A DNA stretch of 64,000 nt. It comes from an uncultured Clostridia bacterium (GTDB lineage Bacteria > Bacillota > Clostridia > UBA1381). Position numbers and translations under genes: made by a program. Position 1 is the stretch's first letter. Each line of letters starts with the position of its first letter. Positions 38,456-46,805 of this stretch are shown here, in pieces. The notes beneath the pieces were generated by a model. The model was not told where the DNA came from. It searched no databases and was given only the letters and a program-made list of their open reading frames with translations. Location: positions 121,811 to 185,810 of the forward strand of contig CANQKM010000006.1 of the NCBI GenBank assembly GCA_947624485.1, read 5' to 3'.

Positions 38456-38532
38456 GTATATCCCTCCCTCCGGCAAGTCAATCTTGAAAAAAACGGACTT
38501 GATGGAATGCCGCATTTCATGCAACATATGTT

Positions 38533-38562
38533 ATTATACATTATTTGGGGTTAAAATGTCAA
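38533..38562 (-). promoter_or_regulatory. Sigma-A promoter for rpsU-yqeY
   Basis: TTGACA-N18-TATAAT on the minus strand, about 78 nt before the rpsU start. Confidence 0.75.
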
Positions 38563-38621
38563 GTGTTTTATAAATTTTTATGCTTTAACTTTATTAAAAA
38601 TATATTTTATGCCTTATTTTA

Positions 38622-38650
38622 TTGACATTTTAAGTTTTTTGATATATACT
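38622..38650 (+). promoter_or_regulatory. Sigma-A promoter for the T-box transcript
   Basis: TTGACA-N17-TATACT on the plus strand, about 10 nt before the conserved start of the T-box. Confidence 0.8.
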
Positions 38651-38659
38651 TAATATATG

Positions 38660-38895
38660 TATAAAGGCGATGACGGGGACAGTAAATTCCGTATGAAAGC
38701 GAAAGCGAGCCGCGGACGGTGTGAGCGCGGCGGCAAGTAAGCGGAAAAGAAAATCACCTCCGAGCCGCGCACCGAACGGTTTTGCCAAATAGGCTGCGCC
38801 GGATTTCCTCCGTAACAGGGAACGCATATGACGGTATGACGAGTGGTATAGCGAAAGTACGGCTTTCGTCTTGTTATGCAAGGCGGAAGCCTTTT
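38660..38895 (+). promoter_or_regulatory. Isoleucine T-box riboswitch
   Basis: Stem I opens with GCGATGACGGGGACAGTA (K-turn segment). The apical AGCGAGC and GGACGGTGTGAGC blocks follow, then the specifier region GAAAATCACCTCCGAG with ATC (38753-38755) in the codon position, so the sensed tRNA is Ile. The T-box bulge motif appears in variant form, GAGTGGTATAGCG (38841-38853). A terminator follows: GGCTTTCGTCTTG (38861-38873) pairs with CAAGGCGGAAGCC (38879-38891), then TTTT. Uncharged tRNA-Ile should favour the antiterminator. The next two genes are a secreted protein and ileS. Confidence 0.88.
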
Positions 38896-38919
38896 ATATT
38901 CTGAAAGGGGAGAATTTTT

Positions 38920-40155
38920 ATGAAAAAGGTGTTATTATTTCCGGCAATAACCGCGGCGGTAATGCTCGGCGCGTCAGCCGCAAGCGCGCAGACGGGCGAC
39001 GTTATAGGTCACATATACTCGACCGACATCCGCGCGTATATAAACGATACGGAGGTACCAGCCTACAACATAGGCGGCAGGACGGTCGTGATTGCCGAGG
39101 ATCTGCTTCAAAGCACCGAATATCACGACGAGTTCCGTACGCTGCTTGTCGGCGACTTTTACCCGAACGCACTGAGCAGCGGCTCAAACGCCACGGACGG
39201 CGGTTCGGGACGAATTATCGGCGACATATACGAAACGGATATTAAGACGTATATGTATGACAAGGAACTTCCCGCGTACAACTTAAACGGCAAAACCGCC
39301 GTGGCAATCGAGGATCTGGGCGGCTTTAAGGAGTACAACGACCTCGGCGGCAGATATTTCTATGACGACGACACGCGCACGCTGAAGCTCGATATTCTGT
39401 ACAGCAACTATCCCGACAATATGACTATGCTCTTTGACAACGCGGCGGACGTGACGTATTCGTTAAGCGAGGACAAAACTCACATAACGGCGGAGTACGT
39501 TCCGGCGGATAAGTTCAGCGTCGGCGGCAATACCACCGAAACGGAGGAGCTTACGGCTTTCCTCAGCGAGCAGGGAAACGGCATGATACCCGTGACCGCC
39601 ATGATAAACGGTGAGGAAAAACAGATAGGCTGGAATTTCACGCACGGCACGAAAAGCTACTACCAAACCGGCTACAGAACGCCAGACGGCGGCTTTACAG
39701 ACGGCTACGGTTATAGATTTACCGGCGAGGAAACCGAGGTTTACGAGCTGCGGGACGAGAAAACAAACTTTTACTTCATATATACCGACATCGCGAAAGA
39801 CGCGGCAAAGGATCTCGAACACCCCGCTTTAACGAAGCGCGAGGAGGTCGAAAAGGACTGGTGGCTGCACCATTGGAATAAGATAAACGACAAACTGGAA
39901 ACGGACGATTACACGTTCATTTACGCGGGATTTTACGGCCTGCCCCACGGCGGCGCGTCGGAGAACCTGTTAAGAATCGAAAACGACGGCACTTACCGCG
40001 ATTATGCCAAGGAATTTGAGTCCGTGAGCCTGTACGGACAGAAAACCTTCGACAACGTGACGATAGACAAGGAAAATGAAAAGTGCTATTTCCGTTACGA
40101 CAAGGATTATGTGATAGATTTGAAAACCGGCGAAATGACGGCTAAAGAAAACTAA
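38920..40155 (+). CDS. Secreted protein of unknown function under T-box control
   Basis: The 411-aa protein has a clear signal peptide (MKKVLLFPAITAAVMLGASAA, cut near SAQ). It has two copies of a copper-amine-oxidase-N-like unit: IYSTDIRAYINDTEVPAYNI..TVVIAEDL (about residues 30-70) and IYETDIKTYMYDKELPAYNL..TAVAIEDL (about 105-145). A beta-rich region of about 250 aa with no recognised domain follows. AAAGGGGAG lies 8 nt upstream of the ATG. It sits between the Ile T-box terminator and ileS, 26 nt before the ileS start, with no second promoter or leader visible. It should therefore rise when charged tRNA-Ile is scarce. Its role is unknown; wall binding is plausible from the repeats. Confidence 0.85.
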   Translation: MKKVLLFPAITAAVMLGASAASAQTGDVIGHIYSTDIRAYINDTEVPAYNIGGRTVVIAEDLLQSTEYHDEFRTLLVGDFYPNALSSGSNATDGGSGRIIGDIYETDIKTYMYDKELPAYNLNGKTAVAIEDLGGFKEYNDLGGRYFYDDDTRTLKLDILYSNYPDNMTMLFDNAADVTYSLSEDKTHITAEYVPADKFSVGGNTTETEELTAFLSEQGNGMIPVTAMINGEEKQIGWNFTHGTKSYYQTGYRTPDGGFTDGYGYRFTGEETEVYELRDEKTNFYFIYTDIAKDAAKDLEHPALTKREEVEKDWWLHHWNKINDKLETDDYTFIYAGFYGLPHGGASENLLRIENDGTYRDYAKEFESVSLYGQKTFDNVTIDKENEKCYFRYDKDYVIDLKTGEMTAKEN

Positions 40156-40181
40156 GAAAAAACTATTTGGGAGGATATAAA

Positions 40182-43100
40182 ATGTACGAAAAGGTATCTG
40201 CAAATCTTAATTTTGTGGAAAGGGAGAAAAAAACGGAAAAATTCTGGCGCGACAACAACATATTCCAGAAGAGTATCGACGCGCGCGCTGACAGCGACAC
40301 GTATATGTTCTACGACGGACCTCCGACGGCGAACGGCAAGCCGCATATCGGTCACGTTCTGACGCGCGTAATAAAGGATATGATACCGCGCTACCGCACG
40401 ATGAAGGGCTACCGCGTGCCGCGTAAGGCCGGCTGGGACACCCACGGTCTGCCGGTCGAATTGGAGGTCGAGAAAAAGCTCGGTCTTGACGGCAAGGAAC
40501 AGATTGAGGAATACGGACTCGAGCCGTTTATAAAGGAATGTAAGGAAAGCGTCTGGAAGTACAAGGGCATGTGGGAGGACTTCTCGAACACCGTCGGCTT
40601 CTGGGCTGACATGGACGATCCGTACGTAACGTATCACAACGACTTTATCGAGTCGGAGTGGTGGGCGCTCAAAAAGATATGGGAAAAGGGACTTCTTTAC
40701 AAGGGACACAAAATCGTTCCCTACTGCCCGCGCTGCGGAACGCCGCTCTCGTCGCACGAGGTGGCGCAGGGCTACAAGGACGTAAAGGAACGCTCCGCGA
40801 CGGCGAAGTTTATCGTAAAGGGCGAGAAAAACACGTACTTCCTCGCGTGGACGACAACTCCGTGGACGCTGCCGTCAAACGTCGCGCTGTGCGTGAACCC
40901 GAACGAGACGTACGTTAAAATAAAGGTCGGCGATGAATACTACATCCTAGCCGAGGCGCTCGTTGAATCGAATATTGACGGCGAATACGAGGTCGTTGAA
41001 AAATACGTCGGCACGGATCTCGAATATAAGGAGTACGAGCCGCTTTTTGCGTTTGTGAACCCCGACAAAAAGTGCTGGTACGTGACGTGCGACAACTACG
41101 TAACGCTTACCGACGGTACGGGTATAGTCCACATCGCTCCGGCATTCGGTGAGGACGACGCTAACGTGGGCAGAAAGTACGACCTGCCGTTCGTGCAGCT
41201 CGTTGACGGAAAAGGACAGATGACGAAGGAAACGCCGTGGGCGGGTACGTTCTGCAAGGACGCGGACAAGGAAGTGTTCATCGACCTTGACAAGCGCGGA
41301 CTTCTCTTTAACGCGCCGAAGTTTGAACACAGCTACCCGTTCTGCTGGCGCTGCGACACGCCGCTCATCTACTACGCGCGCGACACGTGGTTTATAAAAA
41401 TGACCGCCGTTAAGGACGATTTAATAAGAAACAACAAGACCATAAACTGGATACCGAAAACGATAGGCGAGGGACGTTTCGGCTCGTGGCTCGAAAACGT
41501 GCAGGACTGGGGCATAAGCCGTAACCGTTACTGGGGTACGCCGCTCAATATATGGGAGTGCGAGTGCGGCTGCCGCCATTCGATAGGCTCGATTGAGGAA
41601 CTCAAATCCATGTCCTCAAACTGTCCCGACGATATAGAGCTTCACCGCCCGTATATCGACGCGGTGACGATAAAATGTCCCGACTGCGGCAAAGAAATGC
41701 ACCGAGTACCCGAGGTTATAGACTGCTGGTTCGATTCGGGCGCGATGCCGTTCGCACAGTGGCATTACCCGTTTGAGAACAAGGACGTGTTTGAAGCGAC
41801 CTTCCCCGCCGACTTCATCAGCGAGGCGGTCGACCAGACGCGCGGCTGGTTCTATTCGCTGCTCGCGGAATCGACGCTTATCTTCAACAAAGCGCCGTAC
41901 AAGAACGTAATTGTTTTGGGACACGTTCAGGACGAAAACGGTCAGAAAATGTCGAAATCGAAGGGCAACGCCGTAGATCCGTTCGAGGCACTCGAAAAGC
42001 ACGGCGCGGACGCTATACGCTGGTACTTCTACTCGAACAGCGCGCCGTGGCTGCCGAACCGCTTCCATGACGGCGCGGTGTCGGAAGGACAGCGCAAGTT
42101 TATGGGTACGCTCTGGAACACGTACGCGTTCTTCGTGCTTTACGCGAACATCGACAACTTCGACGCGACGAAGTACACGCTCGAATACGATAAGCTGTCG
42201 GTAATGGACAAGTGGCTCTTATCGAAGCTCAACACGCTCGTAAAGACCGTTGATGAGAACCTTAACGATTACAAGATAACCGAAACGGCTCGCGCTCTCG
42301 ACAATTTTGTCGACGAGCTGTCGAACTGGTACGTACGCCGCAGCCGCGCGCGTTTCTGGGTAAAGGATATGCCGCAGGACAAAATCAACGCGTACATGAC
42401 GCTTTACACCGCGCTCGTGACGCTGTGCAAAGCCGCCGCGCCGATGATACCGTTCATGACCGAGGACATTTATCAGAATCTTGTGAGAAGCATCGACAAG
42501 ACCGCGCCGGAGAGCATACACCTGTGCGACTTCCCGACATATGACGAAAAGCTCATAGACAAGGAGCTTGAGGATAAAATGGAGGAGGTGCTGCGTATAG
42601 TCGTACTCGGACGCGGCTGCCGCAACGCCGCGAATATAAAGAACCGTCAGCCGATAGGCAAGATGTATGTAAAGGCTGATTCGGAGCTTGACGGCTTCTA
42701 TGTTGACATTATCGAGGACGAATTAAATGTGAAGAGCGTCGAGTTTACCGACGACGTCGCGTCATTCACGTCGTACAGCTTCAAGCCGCAGCTTAAAACG
42801 CTCGGCAGACGCTTCGGCAAAAATATAAACGCCGTCCGCGAGCTTCTGGCGAATATTGACGGCGCAAAGGCTATGGCTGAAATAAAGGAAACGGGCAAGC
42901 TCACGATCGAGGTCGCGGGCGTGAAGGAGGAACTCGGCGAGGAGGACTTGCTTATAGAAACGGCGCAGACCGAGGGCTTCGAGTCGAACAGCGACTACGG
43001 CGTAACGGTCGTTCTCGACACCAATCTCACGCCGGAACTCATTGAAGAAGGCTTTGTCAGAGAGATCATCTCGAAGGTGCAGACGATGAGAAAGGACTCC

Positions 43101-43295
43101 GGCTTCGAGGTTATGGATCATATTAAATTAAGCTGCGAGGGTAACGCGAAAATCGCGGATATTATCGCTAATAACGCGGATACGATCAAGGATGAAACGC
43201 TCGCCGACGAGCTTGACACGAATACCGCAAAAGGCAATACAAAGGAATGGAACATCAACGGCGAAACTGTTGTAATGGGTGTCGAGAAGGTGTGA
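40182..43295 (+). CDS. ileS: Isoleucyl-tRNA synthetase, long eukaryote-like (IleS2-type)
   Basis: The start at 40182 follows GGGAGGATATAAA. The 1,037-aa class I synthetase has the HIGH motif as NGKPHIGHVL, KMSKS as GQKMSKSKGN, AGWDTHGLPVELEVEKKLG, and the editing domain (CP1) with TTPWTLPSNVALCVNP and GTGIVHIAPAFGEDD. YCPRCGTPLSSHEVAQGYKD and the long C-terminal extension match the Thermus/eukaryote-like IleS2 branch more than the Bacillus/E. coli IleS1 branch. Known IleS2 enzymes are poorly inhibited by mupirocin; that this one behaves so is inference. It charges tRNA-Ile, and the upstream T-box senses the same tRNA, closing a feedback loop. Confidence 0.96.
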   Translation: MYEKVSANLNFVEREKKTEKFWRDNNIFQKSIDARADSDTYMFYDGPPTANGKPHIGHVLTRVIKDMIPRYRTMKGYRVPRKAGWDTHGLPVELEVEKKLGLDGKEQIEEYGLEPFIKECKESVWKYKGMWEDFSNTVGFWADMDDPYVTYHNDFIESEWWALKKIWEKGLLYKGHKIVPYCPRCGTPLSSHEVAQGYKDVKERSATAKFIVKGEKNTYFLAWTTTPWTLPSNVALCVNPNETYVKIKVGDEYYILAEALVESNIDGEYEVVEKYVGTDLEYKEYEPLFAFVNPDKKCWYVTCDNYVTLTDGTGIVHIAPAFGEDDANVGRKYDLPFVQLVDGKGQMTKETPWAGTFCKDADKEVFIDLDKRGLLFNAPKFEHSYPFCWRCDTPLIYYARDTWFIKMTAVKDDLIRNNKTINWIPKTIGEGRFGSWLENVQDWGISRNRYWGTPLNIWECECGCRHSIGSIEELKSMSSNCPDDIELHRPYIDAVTIKCPDCGKEMHRVPEVIDCWFDSGAMPFAQWHYPFENKDVFEATFPADFISEAVDQTRGWFYSLLAESTLIFNKAPYKNVIVLGHVQDENGQKMSKSKGNAVDPFEALEKHGADAIRWYFYSNSAPWLPNRFHDGAVSEGQRKFMGTLWNTYAFFVLYANIDNFDATKYTLEYDKLSVMDKWLLSKLNTLVKTVDENLNDYKITETARALDNFVDELSNWYVRRSRARFWVKDMPQDKINAYMTLYTALVTLCKAAAPMIPFMTEDIYQNLVRSIDKTAPESIHLCDFPTYDEKLIDKELEDKMEEVLRIVVLGRGCRNAANIKNRQPIGKMYVKADSELDGFYVDIIEDELNVKSVEFTDDVASFTSYSFKPQLKTLGRRFGKNINAVRELLANIDGAKAMAEIKETGKLTIEVAGVKEELGEEDLLIETAQTEGFESNSDYGVTVVLDTNLTPELIEEGFVREIISKVQTMRKDSGFEVMDHIKLSCEGNAKIADIIANNADTIKDETLADELDTNTAKGNTKEWNINGETVVMGVEKV

Positions 43296-43326
43296 CAAGG
43301 GGAGACATACAAAATGCGGCGTCCCA

Positions 43327-43449
43327 CGTAAGGCTCCCCTTGAGGGGAGCTGTCGGCGAAGGCGACTGAGAGGTGGTCTCTTGAAATTCGTGCTGCCACC
43401 TCTCCGTCATCGCTACGCGATGCCACCTCTCCTCGAGGAGAGGCTTACG
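43327..43449. repeat. Palindromic intergenic repeat, family B
   Basis: A 123-bp element with CTCCCCTTGAGGGGAG at one end, CTCTCCTCGAGGAGAG at the other, and paired ACCTCTC/GAGAGGT arms between. Related to the core at 53430-53540. No ORF is supported. Confidence 0.85.
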
Positions 43450-43456
43450 GGACGTC

Positions 43457-43516
43457 GAGGGCGCCGTCCCCTACACCCGTAATTTAAAAATATGAGCCGT
43501 AGGGGCTGGCGCTCTC
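43457..43516. repeat. Palindromic repeat, family A variant
   Basis: A 60-bp element with 18-bp imperfect inverted ends (GAGGGCGCCGTCCCCTAC and GTAGGGGCTGGCGCTCTC) around an AT-rich centre. It directly follows the family B copy. Confidence 0.75.
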
Positions 43517-43555
43517 AACAGTCCGAAAAAATTTTAAAAAATTTCCATCACGGTA

Positions 43556-43584
43556 TAGACAAAATACGACAAAAACGGTATAAT
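43556..43584 (+). promoter_or_regulatory. Sigma-A promoter for rsmA-XRE
   Basis: TAGACA-N17-TATAAT, 23 nt before the rsmA start. Confidence 0.7.
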
Positions 43585-43607
43585 ATAACCGCAAAAAGGG
43601 GAACGAT

Positions 43608-44465
43608 ATGGACTTAACATCTCCGAAAGAGATACGCTCCGTGCAGAGCAAATTTGGCTTTACATTCAAAAAAGGACTCGGTCAAAATTTCCTGACGTCG
43701 CACGAAGTACTTGACGAAATCGTGCGCGCCGCCGGTCAGTCGGACGGAATACTGGAAATAGGTCCGGGCTTCGGCACGCTCACGCAATCGCTTGCCGAAA
43801 GCGCGGAAAAGGTCGTTTCGATAGAGCTTGACGAGCGGCTTTTGCCGGTACTTGACTACACGCTCGCCGAATATGACAACGTAAAAATCATTCACGGCGA
43901 CGTGATGAAAACAGACCTTCACAGCCTCATAAAAACCGAGTTTCCCGACATGAGCGTAAGCGTGGCGGCAAATCTTCCGTACTACATCACAACGCCCGTC
44001 ATAACGCGGCTTCTGGAGGAAAAGCTGCCTGCCAAAAACATAGTCGTAATGGTGCAGAAGGAGGTCGCGGAAAGGCTCGCGGCTCGCGAGGGTACAAAGG
44101 ATTACGGCGCGATTACGGTATTGTGCCGCTATTACACCGAACCCGAAATCGTAACGGTCGTGCCGGCGTCAATGTTCGTGCCGCCGCCGAAGGTTGACAG
44201 CGCAGTGTTAAAAATGAAGGTTCTCCCCGAACCGTCGGTCAAGGTAAAGGACGAAAAGCTGTTTTTTAAGGTGGTTAAAGCGTCGTTCGCGCAGAGGCGC
44301 AAAACTCTTTTGAACTGTCTGTGCGCCGCTTTTCCGATACCGAAAACGGAAATGACCGAAATTCTCACAAACGCTGTAGGAAATCCGTCACGGCGCGGCG
44401 AAACGCTGTCGCTTGACGAGTTTGCGAAAATATCTGATATTATTTTTGAAAGGATGGATGGGTAA
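43608..44465 (+). CDS. rsmA: 16S rRNA dimethyladenosine transferase
   Basis: The enzyme dimethylates two adjacent adenosines near the 16S rRNA 3' end during 30S maturation. The 285-aa protein has KKGLGQNFLTS (residues 22-32), the SAM-binding GILEIGPGFGTLT, IELDERL, VAANLPYYITTPVI (the NLPY catalytic motif) and the C-terminal SFAQRRKTLLNCL. AAAGGGGA lies 5 nt upstream of the ATG. Its TAA overlaps the ATG of the following regulator by one base. Confidence 0.97.
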   Translation: MDLTSPKEIRSVQSKFGFTFKKGLGQNFLTSHEVLDEIVRAAGQSDGILEIGPGFGTLTQSLAESAEKVVSIELDERLLPVLDYTLAEYDNVKIIHGDVMKTDLHSLIKTEFPDMSVSVAANLPYYITTPVITRLLEEKLPAKNIVVMVQKEVAERLAAREGTKDYGAITVLCRYYTEPEIVTVVPASMFVPPPKVDSAVLKMKVLPEPSVKVKDEKLFFKVVKASFAQRRKTLLNCLCAAFPIPKTEMTEILTNAVGNPSRRGETLSLDEFAKISDIIFERMDG

Positions 44466-44728
44466 TGGAATTTTTCACATTGGGTGAAAGGTTAATGGTT
44501 TATCGTAAAAGAGCGGGACTTACAAAAACACAGCTTGCTCAAATGGCAGGTATCTCTGTTTCCACATTGTCAAAATATGAGAACGATCAAGCGGAAAACC
44601 CGAACATAGACGTTCTTTCCAGTCTTGCTTTCGCGCTCGACGTAAGCATAAACAAATTGATTGTCGGCGTGGAGGATCCCAGAGCAAGAAAAACGCTGAC
44701 GGGACTTTTAAAGGTCAAGGACGAATAA
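44465..44728 (+). CDS. Small XRE-family HTH regulator
   Basis: An 87-aa protein that is almost entirely one Cro/CI-type helix-turn-helix: GERLMVYRKRAGLTKTQLA, GISVSTLSKYEND and IDVLSSLAFALDVSINKLI. The short C-terminal tail shows no sensor domain. It overlaps rsmA by one base (TAATG), so it is translated by re-initiation after rsmA. Its target is unknown; no nearby operator is evident. A strong bidirectional terminator follows. Confidence 0.9.
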   Translation: MEFFTLGERLMVYRKRAGLTKTQLAQMAGISVSTLSKYENDQAENPNIDVLSSLAFALDVSINKLIVGVEDPRARKTLTGLLKVKDE

Positions 44729-44733
44729 AAATT

Positions 44734-44773
44734 AAAGAGGATTTCACCCTATAAGGTGAAATCCTCTTTTTTG
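44734..44773. terminator. Bidirectional terminator between XRE gene and argS unit
   Basis: A 15-bp perfect stem (AAAGAGGATTTCACC / GGTGAAATCCTCTTT) with A and T tracts on both sides. On the minus strand its arm encodes the last codons of the small Cys protein. Confidence 0.92.
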
Positions 44774-44961
44774 TAGTCTGTTTTTAATCGCCGCATACGC
44801 CGTACCTTCTTTTTCAGTATGTCGTAGCGGAACTTTTTGCACGCCTCCGCCGAGGCGGGAAACGTTTTGCCCTTCAGCGTGCAAAGCATTTCGCCGTTTT
44901 CGCCTTCACGCGCCATGACGCACACCGCGCAGACCTTGTTTATATCGTTGGAATAAATCAT
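44749..44961 (-). CDS. Small four-Cys basic protein coupled to argS
   Basis: The 70-aa protein (start MIYSNDINKVCAVCVMAREG) has CxxC, then MLC and EACKKF cysteines that could bind one zinc or an Fe-S centre, and a very basic C-terminal half (KKKVRRMRRLK). Its ATG overlaps the argS TAA by one base (TAATG), so translation is coupled. Its last codons lie inside the terminator stem. I do not recognise a named family. Position suggests a link to translation or RNA binding, which is inference. Confidence 0.75.
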   Translation of the reverse strand: MIYSNDINKVCAVCVMAREGENGEMLCTLKGKTFPASAEACKKFRYDILKKKVRRMRRLKTDYKKEDFTL

Positions 44962-46661
44962 TACATACTCTCCACCGTTTCTATTCCCAAAAGATACAGC
45001 GCCGTTTTTACCGTGCGCGTCACCGCGTCGACTATCGCCAGACGCGCTTTTTTCGTTTCCTCGTCCACATCGTCCTTCAAGATGGGATTTGTGGTATAGA
45101 ACTTGTTGAACAGCCGCACGAGGTTCGTGACGTAGCGGTTGATGTAGAACGGCTCGTTTTTGTCAGCCGCGTCCTTGACCGCGTCCGCAAACGCGCCGAG
45201 GTGCTTTATCAGCGTGTACGCCTCGTCCGATACTGCTTTCGTCATGTCGGGCGCGGAGTAGTCAATATTTTCCGCGCGCCTTAATATGCTTCTGCCGCGC
45301 GCGTAGCCGTACTGGCAGTACGGAGCGCTCTCACCCTCGAAGTCGAGCATCGTGTCCCAGCTGAACACAATATCCTTCTCGCGCGACGAGTGCAGGAACG
45401 TGTACAGTATCGCGCCGATGCCTATCTTTTTCGCCGCGTCCTCGATGTCGTCGACCTTTGACGCGTTGCTCTTTATTATTTCCCGTGTCTTGTCGATCGA
45501 TTCATTTAACACGTCCTCCAAAAATACAACGTCGCCGTGACGCGTGGACATGGCTCTGCCCGGAAGCTTCACAAGTCCGAAGCCGACATGCTCGCAGCCC
45601 TTAGACCACTCCCAGCCCGCCTTGTCCATTACGGCGAAAATCTGCTTGAAATGCAGCGACTGCGGTATGCCGACAACGTAAATGTTCTTGTAAAAATCGT
45701 ACGTCCTGTGGCGGTAAAGCGCGGCGGCAATGTCGCGTGTCGCGTAAATCGTCGCGCCGTCGGACTTTAATATTATGCACGGCGGCATGTTGAGGTCGGA
45801 CAAATCGACCACCTGCGCCCCGTCCGACTCGACGAGAAGCCCTTTATCGCGGAGTATATCGACGACCTCGTCCATTTTATCCGAGTAAAACGCCTCGCCG
45901 TTGTAGCTGTCAAACTTAACGCCGAGCATATCGTACACGCGTTTGAACTCGACAAGGCTCATTTCGCGGAAATACTCCCAAAGCTCTGTTGTTTCCTTAT
46001 CGCCGTCCTCAAGCTTCTTAAAATACTCGCGCGCCTCGTCCTCCAGGGACGGATCTTTTTCCGCCTCCTCGTGGAACTTTACGTATACCTTCAAAATCTC
46101 GTTTATGGGATCTTTCGCGATAACATCCTTGTCGCCCCAGCGGTGGTACGCGCATATAAGCTTGCCGAACTGCGTACCCCAGTCGCCCAAGTGGTTAAGC
46201 GACTGCACGCTGTAGCCGAGGTGTTTGTATATTCTCGCGAGCGAGTTGCCGACAGCCGTTGAAAACAGATGACCTATATGGAACGGCTTCGCGATATTCG
46301 GCGAGGAATACTCTATTAAAACAGTCCTGCCGCCGCCGATGTCGGAGCTTCCCCATGTGTCGCCCGCGCTCCTTGCGGCTGTAACCGTGTCCGCGATATA
46401 TTTCGCGCGGTTAAAGAAGAAATTGAGGTAGCCGCCCTGCGCCTGAGCCTTTTCTATATATTCGTCGCCGGAGAGCTTTTCCGCAAGCTCCGCCGCAATC
46501 ATAGGCGGCGCTTTGCGCATCACACGCGCGAGCGGAAAGCACGGGAACGCGAGGTCGCCCATTTTCTCGTCGGGCGGCGTTTCGACGGCTTCCTCGACCG
46601 CCGCGCGGTCAAGACCGGTTATCTCCGTTATTTTGTCGATTATATGCTGCTTAAAATCCAT
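44961..46661 (-). CDS. argS: Arginyl-tRNA synthetase
   Basis: The class I enzyme charges tRNA-Arg. The 566-aa protein has the N-terminal additional (DALR-partner) domain with GDLAFPCFPLARVMRK and GGYLNFFFNR, the HIGH motif as NIAKPFHIGHL, LNHLGDWGTQFGKL, YATRDIAAALYR and a KMSKS-like loop as PGRAMSTRHGD. The C-terminal DALR anticodon domain includes CQYGYARGRSILRR. AAGGAG lies 8 nt upstream of the ATG. Followed by a coupled small gene. Confidence 0.97.
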   Translation of the reverse strand: MDFKQHIIDKITEITGLDRAAVEEAVETPPDEKMGDLAFPCFPLARVMRKAPPMIAAELAEKLSGDEYIEKAQAQGGYLNFFFNRAKYIADTVTAARSAGDTWGSSDIGGGRTVLIEYSSPNIAKPFHIGHLFSTAVGNSLARIYKHLGYSVQSLNHLGDWGTQFGKLICAYHRWGDKDVIAKDPINEILKVYVKFHEEAEKDPSLEDEAREYFKKLEDGDKETTELWEYFREMSLVEFKRVYDMLGVKFDSYNGEAFYSDKMDEVVDILRDKGLLVESDGAQVVDLSDLNMPPCIILKSDGATIYATRDIAAALYRHRTYDFYKNIYVVGIPQSLHFKQIFAVMDKAGWEWSKGCEHVGFGLVKLPGRAMSTRHGDVVFLEDVLNESIDKTREIIKSNASKVDDIEDAAKKIGIGAILYTFLHSSREKDIVFSWDTMLDFEGESAPYCQYGYARGRSILRRAENIDYSAPDMTKAVSDEAYTLIKHLGAFADAVKDAADKNEPFYINRYVTNLVRLFNKFYTTNPILKDDVDEETKKARLAIVDAVTRTVKTALYLLGIETVESM

Positions 46662-46693
46662 ATTTACACTCCTTAAGTCCGTTTGTATCGGTT

Positions 46694-46722
46694 ATTTTAT
46701 CACAACAGCCGTCTATATGCAA
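46694..46722 (-). promoter_or_regulatory. Sigma-A promoter for argS
   Basis: TTGCAT-N17-TAAAAT on the minus strand, 33 nt before the argS start. No T-box is seen in this short leader. Confidence 0.55.
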
Positions 46723-46744
46723 GAGTTAAGTCGAATTTTTAGCC

Positions 46745-46773
46745 TTGCCCGCCGCGTCCGTTTATGTTACAAT
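46745..46773 (+). promoter_or_regulatory. Sigma-A promoter for the GH53 gene
   Basis: TTGCCC-N17-TACAAT on the plus strand, 33 nt before the start codon. Confidence 0.6.
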
Positions 46774-46805
46774 ATACGTATAACATAAAATCGGAGGGAA
46801 TAATT

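Noticed and set aside
38456..38527. N-terminal extension of rpsU by 24 codons
   Set aside because: The extension covers the GGAGGGAGG ribosome binding site and is absent from S21 proteins.
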